Below are positions 57,888 through 64,000 of a stretch of 64,000 bases of DNA, piece after piece. Under the pieces are notes generated by a model. That model did not search any database. It worked only from the letters and a program-made list of their open reading frames with translations, and was not told the DNA's origin. Source of the stretch: Excoecaria cochinchinensis (Eukaryota > Streptophyta > Magnoliopsida > Malpighiales > Euphorbiaceae); NCBI GenBank assembly GCA_947683425.1, contig CANTUQ010000109.1, positions 1-64,000 of the forward strand. The letters run 5' to 3'. Both the position numbers and the translations under genes were made by a program. Numbering within the stretch: the first letter of the stretch is position 1; each line of letters starts with the position of its first letter.

Positions 57888-58423
57888 TTCTGTTTTATAT
57901 ATATATATATATATTATTATTGTTAAATAATTAGTTAATAAATATAAATGTTAATATTATTATTAATATTTTGATTATTATTTAATTTCTGTTTTATTAT
58001 ATTATTATTGTTTATTTAGTGTTTATTTATTTTTCTGTTTTTTTACTTTTATTGCTATTATCATTGTTTAAGTAACTATTGTTATTATTATTATGTATAT
58101 TGCTTATTATATTATTGTTATATTGCTATTATTATTGTTGTTGTGTTGATTATCATCATTATTTATTATATTGTTAATTTACTGTTATTATTATTATTAT
58201 GTTTATTTACTATTTAATATTCTGTTTTTATTATTAATTTCATCATTGTTTGATTTATTATTATTAACGTATGTGCCTAGTTAGCATTATTATTATTAAT
58301 TACTATTATTATTATTTATTTGTTATTAATATTATTTACTTGATGTTTAGTTTACATTACCTGCAATTAGTATTATTGTATTGTGGCATTATTATTACTC
58401 TTTTAATATCATTATTTATTTTA

Positions 58424-58474
<51 letters not shown>

Positions 58475-58492
58475 TAATGTTAATTTTTATTG

Positions 58493-58536
<44 letters not shown>

Positions 58537-59590
58537 TTACCTATCTATTATTATCATTTTATGTTTATTTATTATTTATTATTATTATCATTTTATGGTA
58601 TTATTATTAACATCATTATTTTTATTGGTATTGATCATTATAATTGCCATTTGTGTTTTTATATTCATTAATTCTCTATTTATTTAATTCAATTATTTAT
58701 TTATTCATTATTAACCAATATTAATTTTATGTCATGATTGTAACCACGAGCGGCACATGGCTCGTCTAAGGAGCACGGTCGAGGTGAGTAGATCAGGATT
58801 TATTTATTATTATGAAATATGTAATTATTATTTTATTTTGTTTTATTTACTAATGATCTGTAATAATAAAGGATTTTTGATCGCGTTTAAAAAGAACCAC
58901 CACACAAATGTTTTCTACTAAATGGGATTTTTATTAATAAAACTGGACCAATGTCCACGTTTTCACCCCAAACCAAAAGATTTAAACCGAATCGAGAATT
59001 TTATACCTTTTTTATAAATCAAAGTAATTGGGAACCAATGTTCCCGTTTAAGTGAATAACCCGATTTATGCATGCTTACATTTTAATTTCTTTTACGCAT
59101 ATATTTATTTACTTTAAGCAAGTTTTAGTTATTTTTATTTATTTGGGGATTGTTCTGTCCCACTTTATTTATTTTATAATTTTTTATTGCTTTATTTAAT
59201 TGCTTTCTTATGTGATTGTAATGCGCTTTAATTTATTGCATAACTCGTGTGAGAAGAGAGATAAAATAATTGATTCTAAAAACCCTTTCGCATAATATTA
59301 ACCAAATGTATGAATAAGAGTGAGATCCCGAACTCTCTCTGGTTTTTGGCCTCATAAGGTTAGAATTCATTTCCCGACGTTTTATCGGGTGGCGACTCCG
59401 TGATCCTGCCTTATGATAACCCAATAGACGCTCTCGTAAGTTGATTGCCAATAATGGATTTGGATATATTCTTGTCCATTGCGAAGTGACCAGCTTTCAC
59501 GAGTTTTAACGAACCTCCATCCGACCTCGGGTCCTAAAAGCGGACTCCCGAGGGCCATCCGGATCGCGAGCGGGGTTCGGGCGCGTCACA
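56618..59590 (+). repeat. Element C 3' LTR
   Basis: 2973 bp, nearly identical to 48625..51594. The differences I saw are single bases (for example 57412 and 59273) and the (ATT)n lengths. Confidence 0.94.
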
Positions 59591-60048
59591 GTGAGGAAGT
59601 GCTCTGTTTTGCATTATTATCTACTAGCGGAAGATAATGTGGACCTCATTTTTTTCTTGAGAGGCTGGTATGAGAAATGTGTACTGCTTGATTGAGAGGC
59701 TGGTAAGAGATAATGGTTCGGTTTCAACTCATTAAGAGCCTGCAATGGAGGTTCATCTGTTGCTGTGGATGTGGTTATCCTTGAATGAATTACAGATTGT
59801 AGACTAGTAGGAGGTTTGAATGTATGTTTGGCGTCAGGGTGATTTTGCTAGTTTTTGTGTAACAGCAGAGACTAATTCTTAATTTTTGCATGGGGCTGGT
59901 CTGCTGGTTTTCCAGATATGATATTAGGCTGAGTTGTGGTTTTATGTCGTTTGTTTCTGTAGCCTCTGGACAGTTCGTCCCTTTTGTACTCTCTTACTTT
60001 TATTGTTTTCTTTGGCTTATCAAAAAAAAAAAAATTGCTGTCTTATCC

Positions 60049-61098
60049 ATAGAATTTGAGCTACACAACCACCAGCAGCTATGTATTCATCTTCAGCTGT
60101 AGATAATGCCACAGAATTCTGCTTTCTACTTGACCACGTGATTAGCGAATTTTCCAGAAAATGGCAAGCACCAAAAGTGCTTTTTCTGTCAATTCGACAA
60201 CCAGCGGAGTCAGCATCTGAATATTCAATAAGATCAAAAGATGTGTTCTTTGGATACCAAAGTCCTAATTCTTGTGTTCCACAGATATTTCAGAATTCTC
60301 TTGACTGCTGCTAAATGAGATTCCTTTGGAGCTGATTGAAATCTTGCACAAAGACAGACGCTGAAGTGTATGTCAGGTCTACTAGCTGTTAAGTATAGCA
60401 AAGACCCAATCATGCTTCGATACAGCTTTTCTTCAACATTTTTCCCTTTCTCATCTTTGTCAATCTTTATTGTTGAGCTCATAGGGGTACTGGCAATTTT
60501 TGCATTAGACATCTTGAATTTCTTCAGCAATTACTTTGTATACTTAGATTGACTTATAAATATACTATCAGCACACTGCTTGATTTGGAGTCCCAGAAAG
60601 AATGTTAACTCACCCATCATTCTCATTTCGAATTCCTTCTTCATTATTGCTTCAAATTCTTTGCACAGAGAAACGTTAGTAGAATCAAAAACTATATCAT
60701 CAACGTAAATTTGAATGATTAAAATATGAGATGATTTATGCTTTATGAAAAGAGTGGTGTCTATTTTGCCTCTGTTAAAACCATGTGCAAGCAAAAAACA
60801 ACTTAATATTTCGTACCAAACTCTAGGAGCTTGCTTTAAAGCATATAAAGCCTTTTTAAGTTTATAAACAAAACCTGGATGATCAGAATTTTCAAAACCT
60901 GAAGGTTGTCAACATAAACTTTCTCATTTAGTAAACTATTTAGAAAAACACTTTTAACATCCATTTGATATAATCTGAAATTTTTGAAACATGCAAATGT
61001 ACACAAAATTCTAATTGCTTCTAATCTAGCAACAGGTGCAAAGGTTTCATCAAAATCTATACCTTTCTCTTGGTTATAGCCTTGAGCCACTAATCTGG
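60049..61098 (-). pseudogene. D2 reverse transcriptase and RNase H start
   Basis: Reads YNQEKGIDFDETFAPVARLE, YQMDVKSVFLNSLLNEKVYV, and IQIYVDDIVFDSTN with catalytic YVDD intact. A one-base deletion near 60908 shifts the frame, and a stop near 60530 follows. Homology with D1 ends at about 61098 within the N-terminal part of RT. Confidence 0.88.
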
Positions 61099-61847
61099 TC
61101 CTTATTTTTTATAACAATTATGGCATCTGAAATAAAGCTAATTTGCGATAAGGTTCCTAATGTTACACATTAACTTGAATTAAGAAATCTTAATTTTCAT
61201 TTTGCAAGTGGTAATATCTTTATCTTTCTCTTTTAATTTAAATTGTATTTATTTTATTAAAATATTACGCTGTTGAGCGAATTCGGAAAGCACGGCTACA
61301 TTATAATATTGGAAGCAAATCTAGAAATTTGGTCATTAGTATTTGTTTTTGCTTTATACTATGATTTTGTCTCTTTGACAACTAATCACCATCACATGCT
61401 ACTACTAATTTAAAACTAAGAACCAGGTCTTCTGATTTGACCATTGATATTGTAATCAACGTTGTCGGACCCAAATCTGATATTAAATCGATAAAAAGGG
61501 AATCAATGATTAAAGATTTGAACCGGAATTTTTAAAATAAAATAATTAATAAATTTTACAATAGAATCCAAAATACTAATATTGGTTGTAATAAAATGTT
61601 TATATTAATATAATAATCATCAAATTTTTTGTTTTTCTTATACATTATATAGAAAAAATAAGAATACATTTAAAAATCATATTTATGATCAAATAGATAT
61701 CAACCTAAAGACATTAACGGTGTGGTAAGAAAATAGAATGTTGTGTTAATTTATTCATTTTATAATGAATATAAATATAATGTTAGGTTTTAATCAGGAA
61801 TATATATTGTATACATGTAACAAAGTATTTATATTTAAATGGTTAGC
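61099..61847. other. AT-rich unannotated region
   Basis: No gene, terminal repeat or array that I can support. The left edge is the truncation point of D2. Confidence 0.6.
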
Positions 61848-61950
61848 CAAAGTGGAGTGGTTCAGTTGGTATTGAAATTAAGAAGCCAAAGGTGTTGGGT
61901 TTGACCATTGGATCGGAAAATCCTTAAAACTGGTATGATGCATCCGGTTC
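61848..61950 (+). mobile_element. Probable tRNA-derived SINE fragment
   Basis: TGGTTCAGTTGG (about 61859) matches an RNA polymerase III A box (TRGCNNAGYNGG) at 11 of 12 positions. About 35 bp on, GGGTTTGACC resembles a B box (GGTTCGANTCC). The order and spacing fit plant tRNA-derived SINEs. No terminal duplication is seen, and the 3' end is cut or overlaps the MITE target site. Confidence 0.4.
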
Positions 61951-61959
61951 TGGTTTAAC

Positions 61960-62483
61960 GGGTTGATTTCACTCACGGTCACTCAATTTATCACTTATCG
62001 CGCAAAAGTAACCGACTTTTTTTTTCTGACTTAAATGTCACTTAACTTTTAATATTTTTGCAAAAAAGTCATGTTAACCGGAATCCGGCGAGAACTCTCG
62101 CCGGATTGATGACATGGCATACCATGTCAGAAATTATATGTCGTTTAACAATATTTTCAACAAATGGTACATCTAAATCAATTTCACTCACGGTCACTAA
62201 ACTTATCATTTATCGCGCAAAAGTAACCAATTTTCTTTTTTTACAACTTAAATGTTACTGAACTTCTAATATTTTTTCAAAAAAGTCATATATTTACTAT
62301 TCGATGTTGCCACGTGTCATATGCCATGTCATCAATCCGCGTGAGTGTCCTCGCCGAATTCCGGTCAACATGACTTTTTTGCAAAAATGTTAAAAGTTCG
62401 GTGACATTTAAGTCAGAAAAAAAAAATCGGTTACTTTTGCGCGATAAGTGATAAGTTGAGTGACCATGAGTGAAATTGACCCC
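61960..62483. mobile_element. Mutator-type MITE with long inverted repeats
   Basis: Inverted ends of about 140 bp (61966..62105 against 62340..62478, sharing TTTCACTCA.GGTCACTCAA and CGCGCAAAAGTAACCGA). They are flanked by the 9 bp duplication TGGTTTAAC (61951..61959 and 62484..62492), the size made by MULE transposases. A third, direct copy of the terminal repeat sits inside at about 62178..62290. It is 524 bp long and non-coding. Confidence 0.88.
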
Positions 62484-62492
62484 TGGTTTAAC

Positions 62493-64000
62493 TGTTCGGT
62501 TTATTACTTTTTGAGCAACTATTATTAAGACGGCTTTTTTATGGTTCCGGAAAAGAAATTAGTTCACTATTAATTGGGTCGAATCAGTTGGTCCGATCCG
62601 GTTTTTACATCCATGATTGTAAAATTATTATCCAACAAAATTTTATTATCTTAATTAGTCTAATTTATACTTGGAAACACTTAGAGTAAAAGCCTAATTA
62701 ATTATTGATTTGGAATTGATCATCCAAATTACGGTAAGAACCATCTAAATTAAAATTCTAATTAATTTGCAATTATGTAATTTATCCAAATATATATATA
62801 TATATATATTAATTAATTATATGCACACATTAAGATATGGAAAGCTTTCTAAATGCACGTTTGTGCTAAAAAAGAAACTAAGTTCTCTAATAGTATATTT
62901 ACTATGTTCCCATGGAAAATCCCTCCATTTGTCAAAAGCATCATCTGTATGTTCAAAGAAGATCACAATTTAAAGTTTTCTTCTTAATTAAAAATCTTTT
63001 CATGTTATTTCTTTTTTCATTCTTATGATGTTATTCAAAATATTGTTTTTTGTATAGTCAAAATAGAATTTTAGATTACCCTATAAATTTTTAAATGTTT
63101 AGCCTCCATAAGCTTTCATCCTTATACCATATAGCTAGAACTAGCAATCTAGTCGGCTGGGGCGGATTCTGATTCGGTTTGGATAAGTTCTTTTTAATTT
63201 TTGATTTTTCGGGTTATTATCAAATCGGGTTACTTCTTTTTTTGGGCAGGATAGGATCGTGTTTCATATCGCAATTAGGACTAAAACGTTGAATCAAACT
63301 AGACTAAACCGAAAGCAATTTGATATAATTTATTCAGTTTTGAAATAAAAATTTAATTATATTGATTCAATTTTCAATATTAAAAAATCGCTAGAATCGA
63401 ATCAATCAAGCTATTGGTAAAATTAAGTCATTGTGTAATACTTTGTATATTTATTTATACAAAAATCTTTAACCATATTACTTTTTTTTTTATATGTCAA
63501 ATCCGAATCACTCTTACAGATAAATTCAATCGAATTTAAATATGTCAAAAAAAATCGATAGTTAACCATCTAATCTATATACGTTTTATATATTGTATAT
63601 ATTTTAATTTTTACAATTAAAATTTTCAATATATTTCTAATTTATAAATATTACGATATAAAATTTTTTAAAATATTATTACAATACATATTTTTAGGTA
63701 AATAAATATTGAAATTATTTTTTATTACAATTATTTATTCATTACATATGCATAATTAGCACTCTATTAGTAGTTTCATATTGATTACATTCAATTCTTA
63801 TAATTAATTATAAAAAAATTTATTTTTCTTCTGATTCTTTTAATAGATATTATATTTCATTTGTATTTTGTATTTTTGAAGCATTTTTTAACTATAAAAA
63901 ATAACATTAGAAATTGTATAATTTATTAAATTAACATGTTAAAAATTTTTAATAAATAATCAATAAATCAATCCAAAAAAAAATTGGTTAGAAACACAAA
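62493..64000. other. AT-rich region to window end
   Basis: Contains a short (TA)n tract at 62792..62810. No gene or element boundary that I can support. Confidence 0.6.

Larger units (their letters stand above)
48625..59590 (+). mobile_element. Element C: pol-less Tat/Ogre-like LTR retrotransposon
   Basis: LTRs at 48625..51594 (2970 bp) and 56618..59590 (2973 bp) start TGTAGACACTGGG and end GGGCGCGTCACA, with a perfect GTGAG duplication (48620..48624 and 59591..59595). I see about ten substitutions plus microsatellite length changes between them, so insertion is recent. The primer site TGGCGACTCCACTGGGGA (51596..51613) is of the Tat/Ogre type (tRNA-Arg in Ogre). The polypurine tract AATTGGGGGCAAC precedes the 3' LTR. 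The interior has a gag remnant, the module shared with element B and a 1.2 kb tandem array, but no RT, integrase or protease. Confidence 0.94.
47843..60034 (+). mobile_element. 5'-truncated LINE with poly(A), split by element C
   Basis: Flanked by TTGCTGTCTTATCC (47829..47842 and 60035..60048), extended by two A residues, and ending in a 13-base A run after TTGGCTTATC. These are signatures of target-primed reverse transcription. Without element C only about 1.2 kb remain, coding for the C-terminal RNase H domain of a plant L1-type polyprotein plus its 3' UTR (48559..48624 and 59596..60021). Confidence 0.93.
45139..61098 (-). mobile_element. Element D2: second, 5'-truncated Sirevirus-like copy
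   Basis: Starts with the polypurine tract at 45139 and repeats the 3' half of D1 with high identity: env-position ORF (45506..47104), RNase H (47556..47826 and 60049..60230), and RT up to about 61098. There, homology to D1 (near 40275) ends abruptly. Integrase, gag and the 5' LTR are missing. The LINE at 47843..60034 lies inside its RNase H. D2 lacks the solo LTR found in D1, so that insertion came after the duplication. Confidence 0.9.

Noticed and set aside
61848..61950. Functional tRNA gene
   Set aside because: A- and B-box-like motifs are present, but no cloverleaf with an acceptor stem could be drawn. A SINE fragment fits better.

Overview
The window looks like plant nuclear DNA, most likely eudicot: AT-rich, one host gene with a plant-type intron, and dense layers of plant transposon families. 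No species is assigned. The only intact host gene I can support is a two-exon tau-class glutathione S-transferase at 8272..9146 (+). Nearly everything else is transposon-derived.

Layout. 1..2310: minus-strand Ty1/Copia remnants (an LTR with its 3' internal region, plus an old solo LTR), joined to an 80-90 bp LTR end of the same family as element C below. 2388..2665: Stowaway-type MITE. 2942..6166: a complete non-autonomous CACTA element that carries captured gene pieces, including a CDK-type kinase exon. 7109..7887: hAT-type MITE. 8.0-9.3 kb: the GST gene. 10261..31013: a decayed minus-strand Copia element (A), broken by a solo LTR (13864..15296) and by element B (15883..26785). B is a young LTR retrotransposon whose two 1955 bp LTRs differ at two positions that I could see. 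It has a perfect TSD and two intact ORFs but no protease, RT or integrase. 31.25-32.67 kb: palindrome-rich tandem arrays from a Tat/Ogre-like element.

32675..61098 is a Sirevirus-like Copia array on the minus strand (D1 and D2, arranged LTR-internal-LTR-internal). D1 is interrupted by a 2.5 kb solo LTR (34562..37070). D2 is interrupted by a 5'-truncated LINE (47843..60034). That LINE is itself interrupted by element C (48625..59590), a pol-less Tat/Ogre-like LTR element with a gag remnant and a 1.2 kb array of about 42 tandem units. 61.1-64 kb is AT-rich, with a probable SINE fragment and a Mutator-type MITE that has a 9 bp TSD.

Main points for a second look: (i) B's second ORF and the env-position ORF of Sirevirus-like D appear to share one domain, although the elements belong to different superfamilies; (ii) B and C, which have different LTRs and primer sites, share a non-coding module of about 1 kb; (iii) several unrelated elements carry clusters of short palindromes (GCACAGCTGTGC in B, a CGCGACA type in the 34.5-37 kb solo LTR, CCTC..GAGG in C and its relative, CACGTG in the leader of A).
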